A stretch of 64,000 nt of DNA from Bidens hawaiensis (GCA_021521415.1 JAIQDT010001109.1:558001-622000); one strand, 5' to 3'; counted from the stretch's first letter, positions 10,494-22,729 are shown. Notes: generated from the letters alone by a model not told the origin. Numbers and translations are program-made.

Positions 10494-13400
10494 TGTAACA
10501 CCCCGTAACGCAGCGGAAACGTAAACGGGATGCAACGGACACGTCTGATGTCAACCACATTGTTTATAAAGAAAACTGAATACATTAATATACTTCAAAT
10601 TACATTATCTCATAATTCATTACCGTCTAGGTGATACACACATCATACAATACGATACATAATTCTATGTAATATAATGTATCCTAACATCCCACACGCA
10701 AATCTTACACACATCAAGCACTTAGCACGTAAGCAATCACTTCATCTTAATTGTACCTGAAAAGCATGTGAGAAAACGGGTCAACTACGAATAGTTGGTG
10801 AGTTTCACTAATTTAAACAACTTTGACAAATCATTATAATAATCATATATTAGCGATGTAATTATGCTGAGCCCACAAGTGAAACCTCTGTTAACCCAGT
10901 ACTGTACCCGTTCCGGGGGCAATGTTAACCCAGAAACACTTCTATGGACATCTGGGGACACTGTTAACCCGATACAGTACCCATTCCGGGGGCAATGTTA
11001 ACCCAGAAACACTTCTAGGGACATCTGGGGACACTGTTAACCCAGTACAGTACCCATTCCGGGGGCAATGTTAACCCAGAAACACTTCTAGGGACATCTG
11101 GGGACACTGTTAACCCAGTACTGTACCCATTCCGTACGATTCCCGTACAATCAAATATTTATAAATACACGCAAATCCATGCGTTCAGGTATGTACTTAA
11201 ACATTTCAATAGTAACATGCTTTCCGCCCCGGGAAAATATTTAAAAACAATTCAGAAAAAGGGGCTCGTGAAACTCACCTTATCGTAAGCAATTAAGTAA
11301 CACAGTACGCCAGCTACTAGTCCGGATCTGTAATACGATCCCTAGGTCCGTTACTATACAATCATTATTAATATAACTTTAACCGTGTTAACCGGTACAT
11401 CAGGGGACACTGTTAACCCAGTACTGTAACCGTTCCGGGGGCAATGTTAACCTAGAAACACTTCTCCGGACTCAGATTGTGATATCGTTTAGAGTTCACT
11501 AGTCAAAATCACTATTAGTCGTTTTTCCCGTTTTGCGTGCCTAGCACGGTTATCTGTTTTTAGGATTCAAAAATGTGTTTGGTCACACACGACCCGAAAA
11601 TAGTTGTTGACTGATAATTTAATTAAAGTTGTGAATTTAGTGCTCGGTTTAGACGCTCCGATTGGCCGTGGGACCCGTTCCGTCCTTAATGCACCGGAAA
11701 CTGTTAAATCGAATAAAATTACTCAAATCATCCGGATTATTTTCGGATGATTCATTTTTACTTGTATAACTCAATTATATGAAAATAGTTTATTTTTAGG
11801 GTTTTTATACGCCAGTCAGCTCGTTTAGGCGAACTTTACCGGTTTACGCGTTTTAAGCTTTAAAAGTTTGTTTTTATTTTCTTTTTAGCACAAATAATTA
11901 TCCGTTTAGTCTCAGATCTTAAAATTTTGTACAAATCACTTTTTGACAGTGGGGAATTTTATAAAAATATTTCCAGAATAAATATTTATATTTAAAATTT
12001 ATATATCTATTTTTAAACACCATTTAAACACTAAATATGTCGTAAATACCAAACGATCTTAGAAATATCCAAAATTTTTCCTGGATGACCCCTGCCATCC
12101 CCATAGTCCCCTGTAATTTTTCCAGAAACAAAATCTCTTTTTACATGCCATTTTCACTAAAACCGAGCTAGAAAACCCCAAAACTCGTTTAACCGAAAAG
12201 CCTACTTAGACTTCTCCAACTGACCTAAAATTTTGTGTGTGACTTATAAATGTTATAAAAAGCTTATCTGGAATTTTCCAGAATTTTTCATGATATTTAA
12301 CTATTTTTCACCATTTTTGGACAAAACCGAGCATTAATTTCACCAAATATTCATCCTTTGTCCAAAAATTACCAAAACTTCATAGAACTCTTATTTTCAT
12401 GTATATAACACCTCTGTAAAATTTCATGACCTAAATCTAAACTGTTCACAATCTGTCCAAAAATCCATAACCGAACATAAACCGAATATACCTTTTGTTT
12501 TCCTCCACTACAAGCTACAAACTCGTCTTTCCGCCTTATCTACCACTAAATACAGAACCTAAAACCAACATACCACAATACCAAGCAAGTTACACTCACA
12601 ATCAAGCCTCTTACACTATAGTTTCGGTTATTGTTTCAAAACTAAAGTTTAAACCGTAAAAATTCGTTTTTGGTTCGTTTAACTCCTTTCTTGGACCAAG
12701 ATCCCTTGTACTACCCGTATACATCACTTGATCATGCAAGAATCGGTTTTCATCTTTGAAACCTCATTTTCTTGCAAATAAACTGAAGAAACGAAGATGA
12801 AAACGTAAATAACTCGATCTTTACCTCGGTTTTCTTGTTAAAAATCTCGGTTTTTAGTTCATGAAGGTGGAGAGGGTTGAAGAACATGGATTGGTTGCTT
12901 AAAAAAAATAACAAGAGAATGGGGTTTAACCCCTTGGGTCCGATCGGTGTTAAGGGTGAGGTGGGGTGGGACCCACCTCTCCATTCCTAGCCACATGTTT
13001 GGATTCTCGCAATCCGGATAATGTTTTGGATAATCTGGTTCATTTCGTTTTTCGGTTAAATGTTTAACTCGGCTTAAAACGAGGCTAAAACGGTCGTTTT
13101 CGGCTTAAAAATGAAATTTATTTAAAACCGATTTAAAAACTTTAAAAACTTAAACCATGACATTTATTAACTTAAAACATCATATTATTAATTATTGCGC
13201 ATCTTTTTCGGCTAGATCGATCATCTCTTGCTCGGTTTGGTATTGAAGGTTTCGTTTAATGTACCGACGTATCATTAAATCGAAATTCTTTTTCTGTGCC
13301 GTACTTTACTTATCCCGAAGCATTAATGCTTCGTAAAATCACTAAATATTATAGATATCGTCTATAATTGAACCCTCGATTCGTTAGGGTTTCAATAGTT

Positions 13401-13573
13401 ATCGATCGATTAATCGCATATTCAATACGATGAATTATATATTCACGTACAATCAATACAGTGAACCATGTATTCTCGTATAATTACTATGGTAATTCAT
13501 GTACCCGACATTAAATATGACGTAACTATTGTCTACCGGTTAGGGTATACCTGGTTTCGCCGGAATCGTTACA
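10494..13573 (-). mobile_element. Right (5') LTR of gypsy element A, full length
   Basis: A 3080 bp LTR bounded by TGTAACACCCC on the left and ...GGAATCGTTACA on the right. The first 2214 bases match the left LTR. The remainder (12708-13573) is present only here and includes a promoter-like, partly A/T-rich region. The adjacent sequence at 13574 is the interior of another LTR (element B), so A and B abut without a detectable target duplication. Confidence 0.8.
10888..11130 (-). repeat. Tandem repeats within LTR A (right copy)
   Basis: Same roughly 73 bp unit as at 3554-3800, again about three and a half copies plus one outlier at about 11395-11465. The copy number is equal in both LTRs, so the array was present before this insertion. 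Confidence 0.85.
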
Positions 13574-13800
13574 TTGCCCTCCCTAGCACTTACGTTACAA
13601 AACTTATTCACGAAAGAACGTAGAGGCTTGCCTTCACTAGCACTTACATCACACAACTTATTCACGAAAGCACATAGAGGCTTGCCCTCACTAGCACTTA
13701 CGTCACACAACTTATTCATGAAAGCACGTAGAGGCTTGCCCTCACTAGCACTTACGTCACACAACTTATTCACGAAAGCACGTAGAGGCTTGCCGTTGCT
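13574..13800 (-). repeat. 54 bp tandem repeats in LTR B (left copy)
   Basis: Just over four units of 54 bp containing ACTTACGTCACACAACTTAT and CGAAAGCACGTAGAGGCTTG, with a diverged unit beyond to about 13845. The same array is at 22730-23000. Confidence 0.9.
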
Positions 13801-14020
13801 ACTACTTTAGTTAGCCCACTCATACACGCAAACACGCAGAGGCTTAATCCACGCTAATGTTCACGCCACATACTGTCTACATCCTATATGAAGTTAGAGG
13901 GATTTTTCATCCCAACTTATAAGGTATGACTTGTAGACCCGTAGACCATACCGCTTTTCCTTTACATTCTGGCATCAATGAGTCATACATATCCTTACAT
14001 AGTTCATCACATACTCGTTC

Positions 14021-14053
<33 letters not shown>

Positions 14054-14539
14054 TATAATATACACACTTTACTTCATACACGCTTGCACAAATATTTAAA
14101 TATAAACGTACTCGCTTCTTACAAACACTCGCACATCAACGACTATATGCGTACATACTATAAGCATACACACCGTAACATTCACACTTATTCTCATACA
14201 CGCTCGCATTCATAAACAATAATTATTTATAATTTAATAATCTTACATCACGCTTTAAACAACTTAATTAAATCGACTCGACACACATTATTGACACAAC
14301 CCCGAAAACATAAAAGATTAATGGGCTTGAAACTCACCTGTGTCCTGCTTCTGATGACGGATATGTCTTTCCTTTGTAACGTACGACTGACTGTGTAGTA
14401 AGGCACATTAATCAATTACTACTTCTAGAGTTCGTTTACTTCATTGGCCTTTCTTTCTAAGTCCTACTTATTATAAACGTTACCTTTCATTATTAATTAG
14501 TTTCTTGCTCTCAGCGTATGTACCGTATAAATCCATATT

Positions 14540-14950
14540 CTTTGCTTGTATATGTATACGTCATACATATATTTACGTCATACATGCACATGCGTTATAC
14601 AAGTATTTACGACATACATACATACACTACATACATAAATGTGCGTTATATACATATACCGCATACATGGCATATATACATATACAACATGCATTCATAC
14701 ATATACGTTATATACATGTACAACATGCATACATACATATACGTTATATACATACACAACCATATATACTTTAATGTTATACACATACACGACGATATAT
14801 ACATATACGTTATATACATACACGGCTACATATACATATACGTTATCTACATATACACGGCCATATATACATATACATTATATACATACACACTTATATA
14901 TACATATACGCTACACATATATACATATACGCCTTACATATACGGCCATA
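14540..14950. repeat. TACATATACG minisatellite in LTR B (left copy)
   Basis: A degenerate array of short units built from TACATATACGTTATATACAT with interspersed CACGGC steps. It gives spurious Tyr/Ile/His-rich reading frames on both strands. The matching array in the right LTR is at 24230-24860. Confidence 0.9.
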
Positions 14951-15353
14951 TAATTATACACCGAAATGTCTAGGGCAGCCTTCTTCTCGTTTTTAGGGTT
15001 TTCCCTCGATTCCGGCGCTGTCAGTTGTTGTTAACCACCATGGTAGGCTGGATTTTTATCGTTTATAACCTCAGGTAGCTTCGGGGTGTCCAGATGCAAG
15101 CTAAGGTGGCCCTTAAGCTCGTTTTCGGTTGATTAAACAGCCGAATAAAGCTAGATTTAGGTTCAAAAGCTCATTCAGCTTCCCGGGGCAGCGGTGAATT
15201 GTTAAGTTAGCTGAGATAAATGATTTTTTTACCTTCGGTTGGTCTTTGATTGTTGAATAGAGTAGTGTTCAGAGTGTTTGGCTTAAGTGTGTGTTTTTCA
15301 ATGGTGTAGGCTAAGGTGTAGATTGATGGAGATGGAAAGGATTTAGGGTTTCA

Positions 15354-15369
15354 GGAGTATTTATACTCC
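15354..15369 (-). promoter_or_regulatory. TATA-box region of LTR B (left)
   Basis: GGAGTATTTATACTCC reads GGAGTATAAATACTCC on the minus strand: a TATAAATA-type box inside two 7-base inverted arms. The same motif in the same place of the other B and C LTRs supports a conserved promoter. Confidence 0.65.
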
Positions 15370-15548
15370 TTAAGCCCATGGACCTTAGGCCCATCTTCAT
15401 CTTAAGTCCATATTAAATTCCATCTATTTTTGCATATCATCCTTTCATCACTATTATTATATTATTATCATTTTTCTGCTAACTTAAATTAATTCTTCCA
15501 ACGTAAACAGTATGTTAATATTATTCATAAAAGTTTCGAGATGTTACA

Positions 15549-15914
15549 AGTCTACCTTCCTTAAAAGAGGTTTCGTCCCAAAAACCCACTTAGTTACCCC
15601 AATAGGATTACTTCCTACTCTTGCCCCTTCATAAAGAGTGCTTACTTTCTTGCTTACTACTTTATCTTTTGCCTTCAAAATCATCAAGTTGATCATGTGT
15701 TTTAGCTTTTGTGGGTAGATTTCCCATTAAGTCCCCAATGTTATGCTTTATCATACTATAACCGGCATATTATCCTAATTATTATCGTCTACTTTTGGCT
15801 CACTAGGTCAATCACAAGTCATTCATAAGAAAATAGAAAGAAATCATTCAAGTTAACTCACCTCATCAAATAAACATAGGTTGAAACTGTAAATAAGACA
15901 GCCATTAACAAACA
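15549..15914 (-). other. Element B 3' untranslated region and polypurine tract
   Basis: Directly inside the 3' LTR, the minus strand reads GGGACGAAACCTCTTTTAAG then GAAGGTAGACT, the polypurine-tract region, which is nearly identical to that of element C at 30538-30570. No pol-like sequence is found between this and the gag zinc knuckles. Confidence 0.7.
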
Positions 15915-16370
15915 TTAACATATACAAACCAGGACAAACCACTTATTCTCCTGCAACCTTCTCGGTGGTTGATAGACCATCCTTCTACACACTCCCCTTC
16001 TTCCTTCCACCATTCTGGCTTCTCCACAATCCTTAGCTATGTGACCTGACATATCACATTTGTAACATTTCTGGTCTTCAATACATTCACGAGCGTAATG
16101 TCTTGTCCTTCCACATCGGTGGCACTTGTTTCGACCAACCTTACATTCTCCAAGATGCAACTTACCACATACCTTTCATGCCTCTTTTCCCTCAATTCCA
16201 TGTTTCTTTTCCCCCGTGCCATTCACAAAGTCATCGGACCGTTTAACAGGAGTAGTTCCTTTCTTTTCCTTCCTCTCTTTTACCTCCACGTCATCCACAA
16301 TAAGGTTGCCATAAACCATCTAGGCTAACTCGACAGCAGAGTTAAAGGTAGCTTGTTTAATATCCCTGAA
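15915..16370 (-). pseudogene. gag: Element B gag, C-terminal zinc-knuckle part
   Basis: The frame at 16160-15915 encodes two CCHC knuckles, CHRCGRTRHYAREC and CYKCDMSGHIAKDC, then a basic tail and a stop. An overlapping frame to 16222 and further homology to the hAT insertion point show a frameshift. The gag continues on the far side of the hAT element at 21315. Knuckle layout matches the gag of element C (33916-34345). After the gag stop the element goes straight to its 3' end, so no pol was ever in this frame. Confidence 0.8.
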
Positions 16371-16385
16371 TAGGGATGAGCATTT

Positions 16386-16502
16386 GGTACTGGGTACCAG
16401 TACCGTACAGGTACCGAAAGTACCTAACTTATTGAATTCGATACCGGTACCAAATATTAGTAAGTTTCGGGACCGGGAAAATCGGTACCGGTACCGGTTT
16501 TT
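16386..16502. repeat. Left subterminal repeats of the hAT element
   Basis: Repeated GGTACC, GTACCG and TTCGGGA motifs in both orientations. A matching inverted set is at 21173-21301. Clustered subterminal repeats are usual in hAT elements and are probable transposase-binding sites. Confidence 0.7.
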
Positions 16503-16966
16503 TCGGGAATACTGGTTGAGTACTGATTGTTTATACAACTTTTTAAATTAATATGTTTCATAATGGGACACCAATTCATCCTTAACATGTCTGTATCAAC
16601 TTCACCACCCTCATAACCTAAACCCTCATAAAAAATTTGTTCCCATTGCCGGAATCCCCTCGTCGGTCACCACCATCAGAATCCTCTCCCAATCGTCGAC
16701 CTCCTCCTCCTCGCCGCATCTGAACCGGCAAACCTCCTAATCTTCCTGTCTGTGATGAACTGAACCCAATTCGTGCCCTAATTTTCACATGTAAGTTGCA
16801 TTTAAATCTTTACATTTGATTTTTATGTAAAAAAACGTCTATGGTCATAATATAGAAACCCTAACTTCAGTTTACACATCAGTTTGTATGTTAATATTTG
16901 AAAGTTGACATTTGAAACTATAAATTGTTGACTTTTGTAGGTTTGTTTACACGAAACTTGTACCGA

Positions 16967-19323
16967 ATGGCTTCTTCTTTGAATGAATCCCCTCATTGTC
17001 AAGTAAGTTTATTGATTTTTCAAGTTACCTTTGTAATTTGATATGATTAGTATAAAGCTTATTGTTTTATGTGGTTTGTAGGATGATGATGATGAAACGT
17101 ATGTTGAAGTTAGTGATGATTCAGAATCGAGTGATGGGGAACCAAAATCACATGATGGGGTGAAATGAAAATCAAGTAATAGGGTGAAATAAATTTCAAG
17201 TAATAGGGTGAAATAAAAATCACGTAGTAAGAAACCTAAAATAGGAAGCGAGAGATCTAAGTATTGGAAACCTTTTAATGTTGTTTATTTAAGTGAGGAT
17301 GGAGTCATCGGAATTACGGAAAGTGCAAGTGGTGTAAAACGTTGATTAAAGTCGATCCAAACAAAAACGGTATGTCGGGTCTTAAAAAACACATTCCTGC
17401 TTGTGTAGAAAATCACGAGTTAGACAAAAAGCAAACTAATTTAGTGTTTCAAAAGGATGCTAGTGGTGAAGGTAGTGTGAGAATTTGGAAACATGATGAT
17501 TCTAGAATCATGAAAGCTTTACCAGATTAGTTTATTGTTGTCGAATTATCGTTTAAACTTGTGGAATATCTGGCTTTAGTGAATACTCCAACGCTTTGAA
17601 TGGAAAGTTCATTTTTCCATCAAGACATAAACTGTCTAAAGATATTGCAGAGTATTATATCGAGGAAAGGAATAAAATTGTTAACATATGTAAGTAAACC
17701 TACCAACACTGTGCACCTGACCACCGACACTTGGACATCCTCATGTCAACGGGTTAACTATATGGTTGTGAAGACACATTTCATTGATGATGATTGGGTA
17801 ATGCATAAACGAATTACTAGTTCGGGGTATTAAAAATGTTATGACTATGAAGGTTGATACAACGCGTCTAGTAATGATAAGGCAATTGCTTATCTGTTGA
17901 GAAAACTGCCTAATTTGTATGAGGAGGAGAGGCATTTTCGTATTAGGTGTATGGCACACATACTACACCTAATTGTCAAAGATGGTTTATCAGAGAACAC
18001 TTATCATGTTGATTGTATACAAAAGGCAGTTAGGTATATTCGGAACTTCACACAAAGAATAACCAAGTTTACAAAGTGCATAGAAGAGTCGAATCTTTAA
18101 TCAAGTATGTTTTTGTGTGGAGATATTCCTACTAGGTGGAATTCCACCTATTAGATGTTGAAACGGCGATGGATTTAAGGGAGGCTTTTTTCTCTTATGA
18201 AGTTCAAGAGAATAGTTATATTCATTGTTTAGGAAGACTACCAGAACATTCGGATTTTTGTGCTTGCAAAAAGTTGGTTGACTTTTTAAAAAAGTTTAAG
18301 ATTAAAGTAGAAATTGCATCGGCCACATAAAAGCCCTTAGCTCACGTATTTGTTAGAGAAATCCTTGATGTAGACAAACATCTACGGATGTGGGATTGTG
18401 ATCCAATTTTTCCTACAATGGTTAGTTCAATGTGTGAGAAGTATAGCAAGTATTGGGGGAAGCTTGACCAACTTAATGACTACATGTATTTTGCTATCAT
18501 CTTGGATCCCACCATGAAGTTAACTTTTTTTGAACATTGTTATAATGAAATGATTATCTCTAACAAATCGGAGGATGATAATTGGACTGCGGGCAACATT
18601 AAAAAGATGGTAGCGAAAAAGACGATTGAGCTTGAAAGTAAGTTACATGGGCTATTTCAAACATACAAAGAAAGACTTGACAAGGTTGATCACAATTCGG
18701 CATCCCAAGAAGCATGTAATGACGATGTCGTTGTATGTGTTGATGGCAATGAATTCTTTATGGAGTTTCTAAATAAGGGTGGAAGTCAATCTTCTTGTAT
18801 ATAAACTGAGTTTCAAAGGTAAGTGAAGGAGCCAAAAGTGGATTTTAATATGGGATTTGACATACATAAGTGGCGGAAACAAAATGCAATTAGATTCCCA
18901 ATTGTATCTAGGATGGCTCGCGGTAAATTGATTTACCTTTGATCATTTATTTATCATTACTTGTTATATTATAATTATTTTTTAACTAAGTATAACTGTT
19001 AGATATTTTAGCAATTCAACTTTCCACGGTCGCATCCAAATCAGCATTTAGCACCGGCGGTCGTGTACTTGACGCTTACAGAACAAGGTTGTCAACCTAG
19101 ATTGTTGAAGCTTTGATTTACACCCAAGATTGGGTGAGACAGTCAAAAAAACTGATTGTGGATGACGTGGATGATATATTAAAGGACGATGATGTTGCCA
19201 TAGGTAATGCTAGACTACTACTTCCTGATTGATTTCTTAATATCTTAATATATTGGTTTTATAACGGGGTGTTAACTTTGTTTGGTTCTTGTTTATTCTA
19301 TAGTGATTGAAGATGCGATATGA
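16967..19323 (+). pseudogene. hAT transposase, inactivated
   Basis: The reading starts with ATG at 16967 and a 12-codon exon; GTAAGT at 17003 and AG at 17080-17081 bound an intron. An acidic stretch (DDDDETYVEVSDDSESS) then leads to stops. A BED zinc finger follows at about 17320-17420 (CKWCKTLIKVD, KKHIPAC). The central region appears in pieces at 17600-18330, including HLTTDTWTS and FRIRCMAHILHLIVKDG. MWDCDPIFPTM and KYSKYWGKLD are at 18388-18480. The C-terminal dimerisation region, with STVASKSAFSTGGRVLDAYR, is at about 19017-19075, and a last short exon ends in TGA at 19323. Several stops and frameshifts make it non-functional. Confidence 0.85.
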
Positions 19324-19347
19324 AAGAAAAATGAAAAGGGGAAAGGG

Positions 19348-19758
19348 ATAGCGCAAGAAAAGGCTTAAGCAAACTCAAGGAAATGGACCTTAGTGATCCT
19401 ATTTGTTTTTTTTTATCATATTTGACTTTTGATCACATGGAGTTAGACTTGTTTTTTGATCATCTTTGACCTTAGCGTCTTTCGTATAAGCCATTTCCCG
19501 GTTTGGTATGGTTTGGGCTTGAAATATTTGTATAAGCCATTTCCCGTTTCGTATAAGCCATTTCCCGGTTTGGTATAGCGCAAGAAAAGGCTTAAGCAAA
19601 CTCAGGGAAATGGACCTTAGTGATCCTATTTGTTTTTTTTTATCATATTTGACTTTTGATCACATGGAGTTAGACTTGTTTTTTGATCATCTTTGACCTT
19701 AGCGTCTTTCGTATAAGCCATTTCCCGGTTTGGTATGGTTTGGGCTTGAAATATTTGT
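19348..19758. repeat. 227 bp tandem duplication inside the hAT element
   Basis: Copy one (from 19348) and copy two (19575-19758) are nearly identical, both starting ATAGCGCAAGAAAAGG. The duplicated block has short repeats of CGTATAAGCCATTTCCCG at the boundary, which may have mediated the duplication. It lies in the 3' part after the transposase stop; the frames across it on the minus strand are not meaningful. Confidence 0.9.
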
Positions 19759-20012
19759 AATAAATGTGTTTTGGTATAAAAGTTATGAATTCTGAATGTT
19801 TGCTTGTTTTGATTTTTACGTGTTGTGTGTTTATTCATGAGATGAATTATATTATTTGAAATGCATGAGATTCTACTCCTTAAGTGAGCTAGCTGAGGTT
19901 ATTAATGCAGTGACAACAACAATTCCCTGGTTTCAGTTGACCTTTTTCAAGTCAAACACATAGCGTGTTAACGCATTCTTGATGTTTAAAACTCATTGTT
20001 TACTTGAAATCT

Positions 20013-20525
20013 CAGGGTATGTGTTTGACCTGCAGCCTTGTTGTTCTTGCTAGCAATACTTAGAGCATGGTCTATCATTAACCGATTCACCTCTATGGCT
20101 GGTGAACTTTTCGGTATGCTAATTGTCATGCTCTTTTAGCAACAAGCCATCAAAGTAAGTAATACTTATTTTCAGTTTATAAATATACAAATCATAAGTT
20201 ATATATAAATTTTGATCCTGAGTTAATGTTATTCAGGGATTGGTCTATGAATATCGCATACTAGAATAAGCTGATGCAAGATTAATCGAGTATATTCCTT
20301 CTCGGATATTCGCCAATGGAATATCTACCCTCATTTTGTCATTTGGACTTTTGTAGACTACAGTGAAAAGCCGGAAAGCTAGATCATGGAGATATGGTTC
20401 TGGTATGTAGGCAAACATTATTATTTATTTCAATATTTTTGGATTTATTTATGCTATTTAAAGTATTAAATAGCCCAAATATTTGGTAATCATATAATTA
20501 GTTGTTTTGAGTGTAACTAACTTAA

Positions 20526-20588
<63 letters not shown>

Positions 20589-21000
20589 TTATTAATATTT
20601 ATTTCGTGTTGGTAGATTGGATTAGAAGCCCTGTTGCAGATTATGGGGTACCCTTAATGTTCCTCGTTTGGACAGCCATGTCGTACGCAGCAGCTTCTAG
20701 TGTTCCAAAAGGAATACCACAGCGACTTTTTAGCCCGAACCCGTGGTCTCCCGGAGCATTTGACAACTAGACCGTTATCAAGGTATGTGGAGTGTTTGGA
20801 TTGATAGTTTTGGACAATCATTGGTTGATCAAATGTATACACATTATTTGAAATTATAACAGGATATGCTTATTGTACCAATTCTCTTCATATTTAGAGC
20901 TTTCGTTCCCGCAACGATGAACGCAGTTTTGTACTACTTCGACCATTGTGTCGCGTCTCAACTCGCTCAATAGAAAGAGTTTAATCTACAAAATCCTCCA
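20013..21000 (+). pseudogene. Captured fragment of a BOR-type boron transporter gene
   Basis: Conceptual exons match plant borate exporters of the SLC4-like BOR family. Exon to 20154 reads [19 protein letters not shown]. Exon 20237-20402 gives GLVYEYRIP, then FANGISTLILSFGLL and KSRKARSWRYG. Exon 20616-20782 gives ADYGVPLMFLVWTAMSY, VPKGIPQRLFSPNPW and TVIK. Exon from 20863 gives [17 protein letters not shown] and [13 protein letters not shown]. The intervening introns keep GT...AG borders (20155-20236, 20403-20615, 20783-20862), so genomic DNA was captured, not a cDNA. In-frame TAG codons at four places make it non-coding. It lies wholly inside the hAT ends. Family recognition is from memory, not a search. 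Confidence 0.82.
20524..20586. repeat. (TTA)n microsatellite in a captured intron
   Basis: About twenty ATT/TTA units in the intron of the boron-transporter fragment. Confidence 0.95.
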
Positions 21001-21314
21001 TCTTTCCATCATGGTTCGGACTCACCTTTTGTGGTTAATGAAAACTCGAGCCGGGTGGGTACACCTTTGCTTAAACCCAGTGCATCTGTGTCTTCTTCTG
21101 CTTTATTAATGCGGCTGGTCAAAGAAATGTTTAGTAAGCTGAGCCAAATTGTGACATTGTGTTGTGGAAATTTGGTACCAAACCGGTACCATAGCAAATT
21201 ACTGGTACCGTACTGGTACCGAACCGTTATTTTCCGGACCGGGATCGGTACCAAATATTTGTAATTTTCGGAACCAGGATTTTCAGTACCGGTACGGTAC
21301 CTATCTCATCCCTA

Positions 21315-22126
21315 GCCCTGACGATCTCATTATGTGGAAGTCCTCTGACGTAGCACTTGATCCGCTTCGCTTTGGTGTTCACCATATCCGGCACCAGCTT
21401 GGACAAGCGGTTGAACTCTGTGGTGTACTCGCGGTGTGTCATATTTCCCGCCTTCAAGTTCAGAAACTTCATCTCTATCCTCTCCACTTCAGCATTGGCA
21501 CAAAACCGCTTCATCACCATTTCTTTCAGATCTTCCCGCCTCATGGCTTCTATCTCCTCCGACGTCTTCCTTTGTTCCATCATTTACCACCAGAACATCG
21601 CCTTGTCGCCAAAGGACTAGGTGGCGAATCCCACTGCTTGATCCTGACGACAGTCGCTAATCTGGACAACCTTGTTCAACATGGTTATCCATTAGAGGGT
21701 AGCTGTCGCATCCTCCAAGCCAATTAACTTTGGTGGGTCACATCCCTTGAATGATTTCTAGTTACATCCACCTCGACCCCTCCTTCCCTCATCAAATTTG
21801 ACAGACCTAACCTCGCTCGAGTCACCTCTCTCATTCTCATCACCCTTCTTACCACTTTCCATTATCTTCTCAGCAGTCCTTGCATGACTCCCGGCAGACC
21901 CTCCTAGATGCAGGTTATTCACTACAATAGCTACAGCTTGCGTAATGGCGGCTTGAACAACAAGATCAAGTTAATACCCTTCATTGTTGCTCTGATCTCG
22001 CACAGTTGCACTTCCTTCTTCTCTTGTGTTAGTGATTGGTTCTTCTGAAGGTTCCCGGGTAATACGTGGCCTACCACGACGCCCCGTACATCCTCCTTGA
22101 CTGACAACCTTTCTTAATCTAGCCAT
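21315..22126 (-). pseudogene. gag: Element B gag, N-terminal and central part
   Basis: The minus strand starts with ATG at 22126: MARLRKVV, then GRRGRPRITREPS and SNNEGY. The element C gag begins the same way (GRRGRPRMVRQPS, SNNEGY), so they are homologous. A stop follows SNNEGY. The central retrotransposon-gag domain is open at 21583-21315 (ALKEMVM-like helix region, then MKFLNLKAGNMTHREYTTEF and LVPDM). The hAT element then interrupts it; the remaining C-terminal part is at 15915-16370. Confidence 0.8.
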
Positions 22127-22552
22127 TCGTATTCTATAAAGAAACACAAACGTCATCACTCGAGGAACTATTTAGTACAAGGATAGTAAGGCTAACAGGT
22201 AATAACAACGGCCAACTGTACGTGATTAGCTGATCACGTTACTCTCCATGTCCTATACACTTCCCGTTGTGAGTCCACTTGTGCTAGGCTCTACTTTAAA
22301 ACGGTTGATCAATCAATCACACAACAAAAAAATAAATTAATCCTATCCCTAGCAATAAATCTAACTTTCTTACATGTACACACATTATACATGAAATTAA
22401 TCATGTACTTTACCTTTACTTAGCTTGCTTGAGTGACACATGGCTTTCTTGAACTGACATCTTCTTTCTTTTTTTACTTAAGTCTCAATCTCTATTCGAA
22501 TTTAGGCATGTAGGATGCTTATTTCTCTCGAACTTATGCTCTGATACCAACT
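22127..22552 (-). other. Element B leader and tRNA-iMet primer-binding site
   Basis: Untranslated leader between the gag ATG and the 5' LTR. The primer-binding site is at 22538-22550 (TTGGTATCAGAGC on the minus strand), two bases from the LTR. The leader is closely similar to that of element C and to positions 1-58 of the window. Confidence 0.8.
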
Positions 22553-22729
22553 TGTAAGACCCCTGTTCCGGGTACCCTAATTTTACTTTGGACTTACTCA
22601 TAAACACAGTTCTAAATATCATAGTTAATTAAAACTTGACTTCTACAACATATACAAACTTGACTTCTACAACATACTCTTTTTACAACATACACAAACT
22701 TGACTTCTACATGCATCGTAAGTACGTAA

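Larger units (their letters stand above)
13574..15548 (-). mobile_element. Left (3') LTR of gypsy element B, truncated at its left end
   Basis: It matches the right LTR (22553-25482) from about 22774 onward and ends ATGTTACA, directly before element B's internal 3' end. About 220 bases of the LTR start are missing where it abuts LTR A. It contains the 54 bp tandem repeats, an AT microsatellite (14022-14057), the TACATATACG minisatellite and a TATA-box region. It lacks the 554 bp MITE found in the other LTR. Confidence 0.85.
16371..21314 (+). mobile_element. hAT DNA transposon with captured gene fragment
   Basis: The ends are TAGGGATGAG and CTCATCCCTA, perfect 10-base inverted repeats. Flanks TCCCTGAA and GCCCTGAC match at 6 of 8 positions, fitting a decayed 8 bp hAT target duplication, and the element splits the gag of element B. 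Both ends carry many GGTACC/GGTACCG subterminal repeats (16386-16502 and 21173-21301), typical of transposase-binding regions. Inside are a dead transposase gene, a 227 bp tandem duplication and a boron-transporter gene piece. Confidence 0.85.

Noticed and set aside
13540..13810. Repetitive peptides on both strands
   Set aside because: They arise from the 54 bp tandem repeat, whose unit is a multiple of three, so a frame stays open; no protein evidence.
14033..14973. Tyr/Ile/His-rich open frames of up to 151 codons
   Set aside because: They are translations of the TATATAC minisatellite inside LTR B; similar frames occur on several strands and frames.
21164..21727. A 187-codon plus-strand frame across the hAT/gag junction
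   Set aside because: It is antisense to the gag of element B and crosses the transposon end, so it cannot be an ancestral gene.
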